A DNA stretch of 64,000 nucleotides. Source: Bin80 sp965220365 (GTDB lineage: Bacteria; Bacteroidota; Rhodothermia; Rhodothermales; Bin80). The stretch is from positions 2,108,001 to 2,172,000 of the forward strand of contig OZ244823.1 of assembly GCA_965220365.1 (NCBI GenBank). The letters run 5' to 3'. Position 1 is the first letter of the stretch. Every line of letters begins with the position of its first letter. A program made the position numbers and the translations under genes. Under the pieces are notes generated by a model. The model was not told the origin of the DNA. It searched no databases and worked only from the letters and a program-made list of their open reading frames with translations. Shown here piece by piece: positions 44,557 through 53,629 of this stretch.

Positions 44557-46242
44557 TCACTTTTCAAGAAGATATTCTTCCGGCAATGGGAAACGAGAGG
44601 TTTCTGGTTGCCAAAAGATAGTCACAATCCACCAGCGCCCCCCCATTTGCACTAACTGGATACTGTTGATTCCCCGAGAAAAAGGAGGCTCATCCATAGA
44701 CCGGTAGGATTCATACGTACTGAAGCGGTGCACCATGTTGCCGAACTGCTCTGACGTGTGACTCACTTCGACTTCAAAGAAGGGGTTCTCGTCAAGATAG
44801 GCTCCCACCTCTTCCTTGTACTCCTCAGGTGTCCAGGTGCGATATAAATCTTCTCCCGCTTCGTTGGATCCGATTGCAATCAGTCGGGCTTCCGGGATGA
44901 ATAGAGTATCCCACCGCTCCCAATCAGGTATTTGCCCGCCAGGAGTAGAGATCACATCATATAGAGCTTGTACGATCATATCAGGACTCTCGACATACTG
45001 GGGGCTTTGTCTTAGAAGATGCTTGACTTCTTCGAGACTTCCATCATTTGGAGCGGGCTCAATGCCAATTACAGCGCACAGCAATTCGTAGACATGAATG
45101 AGCGAGAAGCCGTCAACGTTCAGGTTCTGCTTAAACTGTGGCCCATGTGCAATAAAGGCTGCATGCATAGACGGCAGGGCCGGGTCATAGCCATGAGTGC
45201 CACCAGAATAATAGTTCGGGTTACGTTCAAAAAGTTGTGTGCTTGACATCTGCCATCCTTCATCTGCGATTCCGATCAGATCTGGAATGCGATCATTACC
45301 GCTATAGTGCCACTTTGCGGGTATATTGTCACGCGTAAACCAGCGCACATGTGACATTTGATTCAGCGCGCTCAGTAAAGTATCCAGTTGAGTTGAATCT
45401 TTTAGATTAAAAAAGCCTAGCGCATTCAGCCCACCGATCATGTATACATCATCGAGATTGATATAGTCATCAACCAGTTCCACCCGTTCGCTTGAGGTTT
45501 CCGCCATGCCGTGATCCCCCAGTACAACGATGTTAGTGTTTTCATAAAGGCCCGTGTCCTGGAGACGTGCAAGCAGGTTTCCGATTTGTTGATCAACCTC
45601 TTTGAGGGTTTCGCGGATTTCCTTGGACTTGGGGCCGGTTCGATGTCCCTGTGTATCAACTGTGCTGAAATAGGTTGTAATCAGGGCAGGGCGGGGCGTA
45701 CGCTTTACAGCCGCCATGACCGAGTCTATTCGCACATCATGGGGGAGATCATGATCGTACTCCATCCAGTAAGTTGGTTGGGTTCCCTGGATCGAATCGG
45801 CATCAGAGCCCACCCAGAAATAGGTCGCACTCGTGTGGCCGTGTTTCTGAACCGTTATCCAGAGAGGTTCACCCCCCCACCAGTCTGATTTTATGATCGC
45901 ATCCCGGTCACCGATCCGAAAAGACCCCAGTCCAGGATCATACATTGAATTATTGATAATGCCGTGATTTGCAGGGTACAATCCTGTAATGATGCTGTAA
46001 TGGTTGGGAAAGGTTTTCGATGGGAAAACCGGCTCTAGATATTCTGCATGAACCCCTTTACCAGCTAGTTCATGCAGATGAGGAGTATCCTCAGGTGTGA
46101 TATAATCTGCCCGAAGCCCATCAATGGAGATCAGGATCACAGTACGCGGTTCTTCATCAGTACCGTGCTTCAGAACATCTGGGTGATTCGCGCCAGAAAT
46201 AAAAAAGAGAGCAATCAACCAGAATGAATTTCGAAGTGTCAT
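44557..46242 (-). CDS. Secreted ENPP-like nucleotide pyrophosphatase/phosphodiesterase with C-terminal NTF2-like domain
   Basis: The 561-residue protein has a signal peptide (SFWLIALFFISGA). The alkaline-phosphatase-superfamily core shows metal ligands in LISIDGLRADY, the nucleophile Thr in FPSKTFPNHYSIITG, then STVDTQGHRTGP, VLGDHGMAET and GTHGYDP. This is the ENPP arrangement; these enzymes cut phosphodiester or pyrophosphate bonds. After about residue 420 a separate region (DTLFIPEARLIAIG, then TPEEYKEEVGAY, and IQLVQMGGRWWIVTIFW) looks like a SnoaL/NTF2-type domain, an unusual addition. It follows the PLDc_N membrane gene with a 4-bp ATGA overlap. Confidence 0.87.
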   Translation of the reverse strand: MTLRNSFWLIALFFISGANHPDVLKHGTDEEPRTVILISIDGLRADYITPEDTPHLHELAGKGVHAEYLEPVFPSKTFPNHYSIITGLYPANHGIINNSMYDPGLGSFRIGDRDAIIKSDWWGGEPLWITVQKHGHTSATYFWVGSDADSIQGTQPTYWMEYDHDLPHDVRIDSVMAAVKRTPRPALITTYFSTVDTQGHRTGPKSKEIRETLKEVDQQIGNLLARLQDTGLYENTNIVVLGDHGMAETSSERVELVDDYINLDDVYMIGGLNALGFFNLKDSTQLDTLLSALNQMSHVRWFTRDNIPAKWHYSGNDRIPDLIGIADEGWQMSSTQLFERNPNYYSGGTHGYDPALPSMHAAFIAHGPQFKQNLNVDGFSLIHVYELLCAVIGIEPAPNDGSLEEVKHLLRQSPQYVESPDMIVQALYDVISTPGGQIPDWERWDTLFIPEARLIAIGSNEAGEDLYRTWTPEEYKEEVGAYLDENPFFEVEVSHTSEQFGNMVHRFSTYESYRSMDEPPFSRGINSIQLVQMGGRWWIVTIFWQPETSRFPLPEEYLLEK

Positions 46243-46529
46243 GAACGATCAGCAAAGATGTAATAACAGATGAGTCCCAAAAGAGGAGCACACGCAATAA
46301 AGAAAATCCAAATGAGCTTTCCGCCAATGCTGCGAGAACTGTTAGCAATTTCAACAATGGCAATCACATCCAGGACGAGAATGATTATACCACAAACGGA
46401 GAGGCTCTCCCATGAACGGGCCATATTAAGGAGTTCAAGCTCGCATCCTGCAATGAAGATTGTGCAGAGGGCCAACAAGTAGCCAGGAATTACTCGGTAA
46501 GTCATGTTCATAAGATAAAGGTTATACAC
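46239..46529 (-). CDS. Small membrane protein with PLDc_N-type domain
   Basis: The 96-residue protein has two or three membrane segments: IPGYLLALCTIFIAGC, GIIILVLDVIAIVEIA and GGKLIWIFFIACAPLLGLICYYIF. The final segment with the P-LLGLICYY pattern is typical of the PLDc_N family, short membrane proteins of uncertain function. The stop overlaps the start of the phosphodiesterase gene by 4 bp (ATGA), implying translational coupling. Another ATG at 46511 is also possible. Confidence 0.75.
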   Translation of the reverse strand: MYNLYLMNMTYRVIPGYLLALCTIFIAGCELELLNMARSWESLSVCGIIILVLDVIAIVEIANSSRSIGGKLIWIFFIACAPLLGLICYYIFADRS

Positions 46530-46617
46530 AATTCTCTACGCATAAATTTGATGTGTGATGCACGAAATGACTACTAATTCGTTTCATTTGGGCGACTGTT
46601 GATTTGTATGGCATAGA

Positions 46618-47772
46618 ATGCGCATTGGCTCTATTGAACTTGGAAAGCGGCCGCTCCTGTTGGCCCCCATGGAGGATGTTTCCGATCCTCCGTTCCGAGC
46701 ACTGTGTAAGCGCTACGGTGCAGATGTTGTCTATACCGAGTTTATCTCATCGGGTGGATTAGTACACGAGGCGGAAGATTCTCTGATGAAGCTGGATATT
46801 CGAGACAACGAGCGTCCAGTAGGCATTCAGATCTTCGGTGGTGATATTGATCAGGTCAAATCAGCCACCGATATTGTAGATCGGGTTCAGCCAGACATTA
46901 TTGACATCAATTTTGGCTGCCCGGTACGCAAAGTGGTATGCAAGGAGGCGGGTGCCGGCATCTTGCGCAACCTGCCAAAGATGGAAAAGATTACGCGTAC
47001 CGTTGTCGAGGCCACGGATCGGCCGGTTACCGTGAAGACCCGCCTTGGTTGGGATGACGGTAGTATAGATATTGTCAACGTAGCCCGCATGCTAGAGGAG
47101 TGTGGGATTCAGGCACTTGCGGTACATGCAAGGACGAGAAAACAAATGTATAGTGGAGCAGCACGGTGGCATTATCTTCGAAAAATTCGTGAAGAGGGGC
47201 TTCAACGAATCCCACTCATTGGGAATGGGGATGCCCTGAAGCCGGAATCCGTCCTGCAAATGTTTGAAGAGACAGGTGTAGATGCCGTCATGATCGGGCG
47301 CGGTACGATTGGGAATCCTTGGATTTTTAAGCGAGCGAAGGCATTTATCGAAGAAGAAATCAACCTTCCGCCTCCATCCTGGACCGAACGCATCAGCGTG
47401 GTTGCAGAGCATCTTACGCTGAAGTGTGACTGGCTTGGAGAACGAAGAGGGGTCAGGGAGATGCGCCGCATGTATGGAGGCTATTTCAAAGGGTTCAGGA
47501 ATGCAAGCAAGCTTCGAATGCGCCTCATGAAAGCAGAGACCATGGAGGAGGTGCTCTCTGTTCTCGACGGAACTCAGGAAGTGGAGCCGGAGGTGATCCG
47601 ACTGAATCCACTAAGCAATCTGACGATACTTCATAATCCAGATCACAAGGTAGTCCAAGGCAATCACCGAGCCCAGTACTACCGCCAAAAGCGGCAGCGC
47701 AAGCCACTGATCAAAAATCACCAGCCCACCGATCGCCCCAAGCGCGCCACCAAGGTACTTGATATAGATTAG
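46618..47772 (+). CDS. dusB: tRNA-dihydrouridine synthase (DusB-like)
   Basis: This 384-residue flavoenzyme reduces uridine in tRNA D-loops. It begins with LLLAPMEDVSDPPFRALC (FMN binding), has the catalytic Cys in DINFGCPVRKVVCKEAGAG, the RLGWDDGSIDI segment, AVHARTRKQMY and IGRGTIGNPWIF. The conserved core ends around residue 330; the last 54 residues (from about NLTILHNPDHK) are basic, lack family similarity, and lie entirely antisense to the 3' end of the DUF445 gene (162-bp overlap). Loss of an earlier stop codon would explain the tail. Confidence 0.93.
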   Translation: MRIGSIELGKRPLLLAPMEDVSDPPFRALCKRYGADVVYTEFISSGGLVHEAEDSLMKLDIRDNERPVGIQIFGGDIDQVKSATDIVDRVQPDIIDINFGCPVRKVVCKEAGAGILRNLPKMEKITRTVVEATDRPVTVKTRLGWDDGSIDIVNVARMLEECGIQALAVHARTRKQMYSGAARWHYLRKIREEGLQRIPLIGNGDALKPESVLQMFEETGVDAVMIGRGTIGNPWIFKRAKAFIEEEINLPPPSWTERISVVAEHLTLKCDWLGERRGVREMRRMYGGYFKGFRNASKLRMRLMKAETMEEVLSVLDGTQEVEPEVIRLNPLSNLTILHNPDHKVVQGNHRAQYYRQKRQRKPLIKNHQPTDRPKRATKVLDID

Positions 47773-48813
47773 CTGGTCATTTGAAGTACGCTTAATCAGA
47801 TTCTCAAACCGGCGCTCATCGTATTCACGCAGATTTTTTGAGACCATCTCATAAATATCAAGTGTGCCGACAAAGGAGACGATCACTTTTGTTAGCCATA
47901 GCTCAATGTCGTCTGCACGTTCGGCAACCTTTCCTGGAAGCGTCTGAAAGGCTGTTGCAAGTTCATCTACAATCAGGTCTACGGTTACGGGTAACTCATC
48001 AATCGCTTCCTGAATCTGTCGTTGGAGACCCTCACGGTTGAGCATTTGATAGACCTTGACCGCCATCCCGGCAAATCCTTTCTTTGCGGCCGAATCAATC
48101 ATTTCCATAACGATCGAGGTGATTTTTTCTTTGAGTTCGGGACTTTCGAGTTTTTCTGCTAGATATTGGCTGGCCAAGGCTTTGATTTCTTGTTGAAACT
48201 TTTCATCTGAAAGAAGTCCCTCCGTCACCTGCAGGGCCATCTCCCGGTATTTGGGAACCACCCCACTGAGATGGATTCGTTCCAGGATGACTTCCTCGCT
48301 GATCAGGTCCTTGCTGATTGCAAGGGCAATCAGGTCTGCCACCCGATCCCGAGATGCCGGAATAATTCCCTGCCCCAACAGGGGTCGACGTTTCCGCGGA
48401 TGGAACAGCATGGTAATGGCCAACCAGTTCGTAAAGAACCCAATCAGCCCAGCGGCTGAAACCGTCACCATTAATCCCTCCAGTTCAAGTATGCGGCTAA
48501 ATGGTGGGAACCCGAGCCCAGAATAATGGGCGAGAATCGAGGTCTGCTCACCCTGAGAGAGGATATAGATGCCGTTGTGATCTAGTAAGAGGCTAAGCCC
48601 GGTAAAGTCCCAAATGAATGAAAGGATAAACAGAACCAGCAGTACCCATGGGATCAAGCGAATCAGAGACAATCCAAATCCGTGCTTAGGGGTTTTGCTC
48701 CTGCGTGATTGTGATGCTGTTGTTGATGCGTAGTTGCCAGGCCAGTGACGCCCAATGTAATCACTGATGACCTCCTTCAGATTCGTCCCGGGTACATGAT
48801 CAGATGCTGCCAT
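47611..48813 (-). CDS. DUF445 membrane protein
   Basis: The 400-residue protein has membrane segments near 50-70 (IPWVLLVLFILSFIW) and 115-135 (SAAGLIGFFTNWLAITMLF), the latter continuing into HPRKRRPLLGQGIIPASRD, the diagnostic DUF445 motif. A long helical region follows, and the C-terminus has another hydrophobic hairpin (YLGGALGAIGGLVIF, ALPLLAVVLGSVIALDYL). The molecular role of DUF445 is unknown; it is an inner-membrane family. It is the last gene of an mlaE-mlaF-mlaD-HD-DUF445 series and overlaps dusB antisense by 162 bp. Confidence 0.88.
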   Translation of the reverse strand: MAASDHVPGTNLKEVISDYIGRHWPGNYASTTASQSRRSKTPKHGFGLSLIRLIPWVLLVLFILSFIWDFTGLSLLLDHNGIYILSQGEQTSILAHYSGLGFPPFSRILELEGLMVTVSAAGLIGFFTNWLAITMLFHPRKRRPLLGQGIIPASRDRVADLIALAISKDLISEEVILERIHLSGVVPKYREMALQVTEGLLSDEKFQQEIKALASQYLAEKLESPELKEKITSIVMEMIDSAAKKGFAGMAVKVYQMLNREGLQRQIQEAIDELPVTVDLIVDELATAFQTLPGKVAERADDIELWLTKVIVSFVGTLDIYEMVSKNLREYDERRFENLIKRTSNDQLIYIKYLGGALGAIGGLVIFDQWLALPLLAVVLGSVIALDYLVIWIMKYRQIA

Positions 48814-48821
48814 GGCTCGGA

Positions 48822-49385
48822 TTATATGGGAGCCGCAAGCCCCAATCGGTCTGCATGTTTACACATGCCGGCGACCACATTGGAAATGTGCTGGGACAGT
48901 TCAATGCCCAATTCTTCGGCACCCTGTTGAATATCTGCCCGGCTGACTGCTGCTGCAAACGCCTTATCCTTCAATTTTTTGCGGACACTCTTTGGAGCCA
49001 TCCCCTCAAGACGTGTAGGTCGAACATAGGCAACTGCTGTAATGAAACCAGCCAGTTCATCTACGGCGAAAAGGGTTTTTGCCAGAAGGGTCGTTCGTGG
49101 AGTCCCGGTATAGGGAGCATGGCCAAGGATTGCCTCAATGATGGATTCAGGGTATCCTTTTTCCCGAAGTAGCGACGTACCTATGTAAGGGTGTTCCTCA
49201 GGTGTCGGGTGACGTTCATAATCCATATCATGCAGCAGACCGGTAATTCGCCAGAGCGTGACATCTTCATCAAAGAGCTCTGCATAAGCTTCCATCGCAG
49301 CCTCGACTGCATACGCATGTCTTCGAAGGCTGTCGGAGGTTGTCCATTCATGAAAAAGCTCGAGAGCTTCGTCGTACGTAGGCAT
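48822..49385 (-). CDS. HD-domain phosphohydrolase (HDIG type)
   Basis: The 187-residue cytoplasmic protein has the HD metal site: SLRRHAYAVEAAM (first His), TGLLHDMDYERHP (HD) and later ILGHAPYTG and AVDELAGFI, which supplies the last Asp. Family members hydrolyse nucleotides or cyclic dinucleotides, though the substrate here is not known. It sits 4 bp after mlaD and 8 bp before the DUF445 gene, so it is part of the mla-like transcript. It lacks a sensor domain. Confidence 0.88.
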   Translation of the reverse strand: MPTYDEALELFHEWTTSDSLRRHAYAVEAAMEAYAELFDEDVTLWRITGLLHDMDYERHPTPEEHPYIGTSLLREKGYPESIIEAILGHAPYTGTPRTTLLAKTLFAVDELAGFITAVAYVRPTRLEGMAPKSVRKKLKDKAFAAAVSRADIQQGAEELGIELSQHISNVVAGMCKHADRLGLAAPI

Positions 49386-49389
49386 TGAA

Positions 49390-50343
49390 TTAAAAGAAAT
49401 CGATCAGTTTCAAGTGTTCGAGGTATTGGCGGGGATCTTCTTCAAAGGTTTCCAGGATCCGTCTCAAGGCCGCTGAGGCTCCATGCAATTCAAGGTATAG
49501 GGAGTCATCCGTCGCGAGTTTCCCCAGTGTACCTTGGCCCTGGTTGATGGAAGAGATCAGGATATTGAGTTCATTGGTTGTGATTTCTAGGATATCCAGG
49601 TTGTCCGACAGCTGCTCCATCACCTCATTGAGTTCCGCTGCAGTAGCTCCAAGGGAATCCTCCGTGAATGACTCTGCCGTGTTGACTAGGTTTTCAATCC
49701 CCTGGAGGACCGATTGCAGGCTTCCCTGCTCTGCCAGAAGGATGGAGTGGAAGGCTTCCGCCGAACTCCGAATGGAGGTCAGAGTCTGCTGCATTTGGCC
49801 TTCCGGGCCAGCCAACAGTTCGGTTGCTGCGCTAATTGCTTGGCTAGAGCCTGCGAGCACCGTATCAACGCGATTCAGGACCGAGGGAGTACGGTTGGCA
49901 AGGTCCGCCAGGATATCTGACTGTACAGAAGAGGGAATCAGTGAACCGGGTTCATATGCAGGGGCATCTGGGGGGCCAAGCGACAGATTTAACTGTACAC
50001 TGCTCACAAAACCGAATCCACCGGCAGACGCAGTGGTTCCCTCTGTCAAGGTCACATCATCCTGTACAGAAAATGAGATGTGCGCCCCCGCGAGAGTAAG
50101 CTGCACTTCCGTGATTGAGCCCACTCCCACACCATTGACAGCAACGATATTTCCGGGGACCAATCCGTTTGAGTTCGTGAGTTCTGTATGGTAGATCGGA
50201 GCCTGTCCAAAGATTGGAAGATCTTTAAAGAATCGTATCCCTACATAGAATATGATCCCGGCAAGGACGACGGTCAGCCCTATTTTCAATTCGTTGGGTA
50301 GCTTCACTTGATTATTGGTTGTTGGATGAATGGTGAGGTCCAA
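49390..50343 (-). CDS. mlaD: MlaD-like MCE-domain protein (lipid transport)
   Basis: The 317-residue protein has one N-terminal membrane helix (IGLTVVLAGIIFYVGIRFF) and an MCE domain at about 45-125 (YHTELTNSNGLVPGNIVAVNGV, in part, then GSITEVQL). The rest is a long helical region with LLAGPEGQMQQ, resembling the helices that form MlaD-type barrels or needles. It should bind phospholipids in the periplasm and work with MlaE and MlaF. The listed start overlaps mlaF by 32 bp; a GTG at 50307, 4 bp after the mlaF stop, is an equally good start. Confidence 0.9.
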   Translation of the reverse strand: MDLTIHPTTNNQVKLPNELKIGLTVVLAGIIFYVGIRFFKDLPIFGQAPIYHTELTNSNGLVPGNIVAVNGVGVGSITEVQLTLAGAHISFSVQDDVTLTEGTTASAGGFGFVSSVQLNLSLGPPDAPAYEPGSLIPSSVQSDILADLANRTPSVLNRVDTVLAGSSQAISAATELLAGPEGQMQQTLTSIRSSAEAFHSILLAEQGSLQSVLQGIENLVNTAESFTEDSLGATAAELNEVMEQLSDNLDILEITTNELNILISSINQGQGTLGKLATDDSLYLELHGASAALRRILETFEEDPRQYLEHLKLIDFF

Positions 50344-51073
50344 TCACATACTCATTGGCTTTCACGAATGAACGAAGCGTTACGTCGGAGCTCTCTTGTA
50401 GCTGCTCAATTGTCCCATTCCAATGCATACGTGTATCATGGATGAAAGCTACACAGTCGGCGATTTGTAGCACTGAGTGCATGTCATGGGTAACCACGAT
50501 ACTGGTAATTTCGAGATGATCGGCAAGCCCTTTGATCAGTTCGTTAATTGTATTGGAGGTTTCTGGATCTAGCCCACTGGTCGGCTCATCGTAGATGATA
50601 TATCTGGGGCGCAGCGCAATTGCGCGTGCAAGCGCAATCCGTTTTCGCATTCCACCAGACAATTCATCCGTCTTTTTTGAGCCAATATTCGAGAGTCGCA
50701 CCAGATCAAGACATTTTTGCACTTCACGACGGATATCCTTGTCTGTCTTTGTAGTAAAGGTTCTAAGCGGGAAGGCCACATTCTCAAATGCATCCAACGA
50801 GTCAAAAAGTGCTCCGCCCTGGAAAAGAACTCCGAATTGTCTCCGAACCTTGCGGAGTTTTGGGTAACTGATTTTTCCAATATCGATCTCGTCAACCAAA
50901 ATTCTTCCACGGTCAGGGCGCAGGAGTCCAATCAAGTGCTTCATGAGAACACTCTTTCCTGAGCCGCTTTGACCGATGATCGCCTGCGTACTGCCCTCAT
51001 GAATATCCAGGGAGACATCTTGAAGTACCGCACGACCGGAAAAAGATTTGCAGATGTTCTGTACTTGGATCAT
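50312..51073 (-). CDS. mlaF: MlaF-like phospholipid ABC transporter ATPase
   Basis: A 253-residue ATPase with Walker A GQSGSGKSVLMKH, where KSVL is the Mla/Mkl hallmark, LFQGGALFDSL after the Q-loop, signature ELSGGMRKR, Walker B IIYDEPTSGLDP and H-loop VVTHDMHS. It energises lipid transport between the membranes together with MlaE and MlaD. The frame is open to 51154, but the ATG at 51073 (MIQVQNICKSF) starts the domain directly. It lies 31 bp after mlaE. Confidence 0.93.
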   Translation of the reverse strand: MIQVQNICKSFSGRAVLQDVSLDIHEGSTQAIIGQSGSGKSVLMKHLIGLLRPDRGRILVDEIDIGKISYPKLRKVRRQFGVLFQGGALFDSLDAFENVAFPLRTFTTKTDKDIRREVQKCLDLVRLSNIGSKKTDELSGGMRKRIALARAIALRPRYIIYDEPTSGLDPETSNTINELIKGLADHLEITSIVVTHDMHSVLQIADCVAFIHDTRMHWNGTIEQLQESSDVTLRSFVKANEYVIGPHHSSNNQ

Positions 51074-51104
51074 ACACTCGAAAAGGGCTAGTTGTCGGGT
51101 CAGC

Positions 51105-51869
51105 TTACAGAAGAAGGACGGCAAGAATGAGATCTGCAACCAAAATAAGGACACAACTCATCACGGCAGCGCGTGTCGTACTGCGACCAACTCCGTCCGC
51201 CCCGCCGTTAGTATAATACCCGATGTAGCAGGATACGGCTGTAATCAGAAACCCAAAAACAAATGCTTTGATCAGCCCAAAATAGGGACCGAAAAAATTC
51301 CAGTGCTCACGAGCTCCTTGAATAAATTCTCCCGTAGACACAACTCCCGTCAGTTCTGCAGCTGCAATTCCCCCGAAGACGCCGACTAGACAGGCTGCAA
51401 TGTATAAAACGGGAACCATCACGATCCCGGCCAGAACACGTGGAACGATAAGATATCCAACGGAATTAAGGCCCATGGCTTCCAAGGCATCAATCTGTTC
51501 TGTAACCCGCATGGTCCCAAGCTCCGCCGCAATACGTGCACCAACGCGCCCGGAAAGGATAAATCCTGTGACGACTGCTCCGAGTTCCATCGTGAGCGAT
51601 GGAACCACCACCGCACCGATAATCTTGGGAGGTATGAGGGGAGAAACCAGCTGATAAGCTGTTTGAACCGTTGTAACGGCCCCAGAGAACGCCGCTGCCA
51701 ATGCAACAATAGGAATCGAATCAATTCCAATTCGGGCCAACTGAATCAGGAAATTTTGCCAGTAGGTTCTCATCTCACGCAACGACAGGAAGGCCGATGA
51801 CATGAGTATCGTAAAGCGACCAATATCAAAGAATGGCTGGGTAATTCGCAGAACAATTGGTGACATCAT
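51105..51869 (-). CDS. mlaE: MlaE-like permease
   Basis: This 254-residue permease has five to six membrane segments and MlaE motifs: ALAAAFSGAVTTVQTAYQL, then LGAVVTGFILSGRVGARIAAELGTMRVTEQIDAL (shown here in separate overlapping parts: GAVVTGFILSGRVG, AAELGTMRVTEQIDA), the EQ-containing coupling helix that contacts the ATPase. It forms the membrane part of the Mla system maintaining outer-membrane lipid asymmetry. It is the first gene of the operon; its promoter should lie in the 122 bp before 51992. Confidence 0.93.
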   Translation of the reverse strand: MMSPIVLRITQPFFDIGRFTILMSSAFLSLREMRTYWQNFLIQLARIGIDSIPIVALAAAFSGAVTTVQTAYQLVSPLIPPKIIGAVVVPSLTMELGAVVTGFILSGRVGARIAAELGTMRVTEQIDALEAMGLNSVGYLIVPRVLAGIVMVPVLYIAACLVGVFGGIAAAELTGVVSTGEFIQGAREHWNFFGPYFGLIKAFVFGFLITAVSCYIGYYTNGGADGVGRSTTRAAVMSCVLILVADLILAVLLL

Positions 51870-51991
51870 AATGGCAGAAAACTGTAGAGTTAATCAATTT
51901 TGGGGTTGTTATTTCTGGCCTAGATATGATCCCCCCAATCTGGCATAATTTCACGTAGTCAAGAGTTACTGCACGTAAGAAGAGGAGCTGA

Positions 51992-53278
51992 TCAGCGTCC
52001 GAAATCCATTCCCGAATCCCGTTCCCCTGCGTCACGGAGTTGCCCTAGGGGTTGAGTAGAGATTTCCTGATCAAGGCTCTTCTTTGTAACTATGGTCGAG
52101 GATCTCTGCTCTTGACTCTGACCGATCAACTTAGATGGCATTTCTTTTTCCTGGATATGGGCGTAATTGGACACTAGCCAATCATGCATTGAGGGGATCG
52201 GGACAGCATAACGCCCATCCCGCTCATCAATGATTCCCTTTTCTTCTGCGCGACGAAATATCTCCTGCGCTTTGTCTGCACCGTGATCCTGTGCCAGAGA
52301 CATCATGATATCTTCTAACTCCAAACTTTCTCCATACGAAACATTCGTGAACAATTTCGCGAAGCTACGGCGCTGTTGTATGCTAAAACCTTCCGCCCGT
52401 TGCTTGTAATACGCAGCCCGCCTCGCACGCCCTGTCTCCAAGACTGTAGCCAACCCCTCAGCGGTCATCGCCCTTTTGTCTGCGCACAGTTGTTTCAGAG
52501 CGGGTTTCACATACGATAAGATGTGCTGAGGCCATCCGTGGGTTTCTTTGGCAATGGCATCAATCCATGTAGTTGTATCTCCCGTCGCTTTACCATCTTT
52601 CGTGAGCCAGTCGTATAGAACCGCACGTTCCGCTTCCTTTCCTAATGCTCCCAGTTCCACACGAGCATCCCCCTCAAACCTTGAAATCCCAAACGACTCG
52701 AAAGCCTTTGTCGTTGGTCCCAGTCCCGCTGCCAGAAGTATGACAGGTTTATCTAGCTTGCCATTATGGATGGCGTTGAGTATACTGCTGGCAGTGTGAG
52801 CTTGGTCTGGGGGGAGTGTATCCTTTTTCCCCAATATCTGTGCTTCATCTAAGGTGAGCAGCAACGGAGTTCTCCCTTTTCGAAGGAGCTTTTGCATTGT
52901 CTGGGGAAATCGTCCAGCTTTGATTTCGGCCTGTCCAAAGCTAAAAAATCTGATACCTGCAGATCCGCCTTCGACTTTAAAGTTTCTCCGTGGTTTAAGG
53001 GACTGTTGTAATTCGTTTGGATTCCAAAGGGCAGGTGGGGCAATGTCCACGATTTTCCATCTACTACCTTGTGCCAGACTTGCACATTCAGCGAGTAGAG
53101 CGGTCTTCCCTGCACCGGGAGGACCTTGAATCAGAAAGGTTGTGCCGGAGTCCGCCTGAGTAGCACGCTCTACAAGTTCACTGAAATCCCGCAATATCTG
53201 CTTCCTGCCATGAAAATACTTCGCGGGGCCACGGTCAAACGCTGCGGTTACTGGGCCGGGTCTCCGGGATTTACGCAT
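51992..53278 (-). CDS. Orphan AAA (AAA_16-like) ATPase with C-terminal winged-helix-like domain
   Basis: The 428-residue cytoplasmic protein has an N-terminal YFHGRKQILRDF motif typical of STAND/ORC-type ATPases, Walker A QGPPGAGKTALL at about residues 50-61, Walker B LLLTLDEAQILG near 140, and a sensor-like LLAAGLGPTT. The C-terminal part (EEKGIIDERDGRYAVPIPSMHDWLV) looks like a winged helix and is followed by a Gln/Ser-rich tail. It resembles ATPases found singly in many bacterial genomes with no fixed partner. Roles in defence, plasmid-like functions or regulation are all possible; none is shown here. Confidence 0.8.
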   Translation of the reverse strand: MRKSRRPGPVTAAFDRGPAKYFHGRKQILRDFSELVERATQADSGTTFLIQGPPGAGKTALLAECASLAQGSRWKIVDIAPPALWNPNELQQSLKPRRNFKVEGGSAGIRFFSFGQAEIKAGRFPQTMQKLLRKGRTPLLLTLDEAQILGKKDTLPPDQAHTASSILNAIHNGKLDKPVILLAAGLGPTTKAFESFGISRFEGDARVELGALGKEAERAVLYDWLTKDGKATGDTTTWIDAIAKETHGWPQHILSYVKPALKQLCADKRAMTAEGLATVLETGRARRAAYYKQRAEGFSIQQRRSFAKLFTNVSYGESLELEDIMMSLAQDHGADKAQEIFRRAEEKGIIDERDGRYAVPIPSMHDWLVSNYAHIQEKEMPSKLIGQSQEQRSSTIVTKKSLDQEISTQPLGQLRDAGERDSGMDFGR

Positions 53279-53629
53279 GGTTCTGCCACATTCAGGTGAT
53301 CAGGAAGGCATCCGCTATTCACGAACATCACGCGATCTTGTTCCTTCGGATTGATTGATTCCGCTTTAGGAACCTAACACAAGACACAACAAAATCCATA
53401 CCCTGAAATTCCCACACATAACGACCAACTGTCCAGTCTCCAGGATTGAACTCAAGATGAGAGATCATTCTAATGTCGAGAAGATCACTCAAATAATCCC
53501 CAGCTCAATAACGATTCCTTTGGATGGATCGTAGGTCTCGTCAACATACAGTACTTCAAAAACGTTAAGAGTTACTCCAGTCGCAAGTACTCGGGGATAG
53601 CTATATTGCAGGGCAAATAATTTGAAAGA
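53279..53629. other. Intergenic region, possibly holding a decayed small gene
   Basis: About 350 bp between the AAA ATPase gene and radA. The minus strand has a 46-codon frame at 53328-53468 (ISHLEFNPGDWTVGRYVWEF) that reads like real protein. A further protein-like stretch (EVLYVDETYDPSKGIVIELG) lies just upstream in another frame. They could be two parts of one frameshifted gene. Otherwise only the radA promoter is expected here. Confidence 0.35.

Noticed and set aside
49544..50194. 216-codon plus-strand frame
   Set aside because: Antisense shadow of mlaD, rich in Ser and Arg and lacking any domain.
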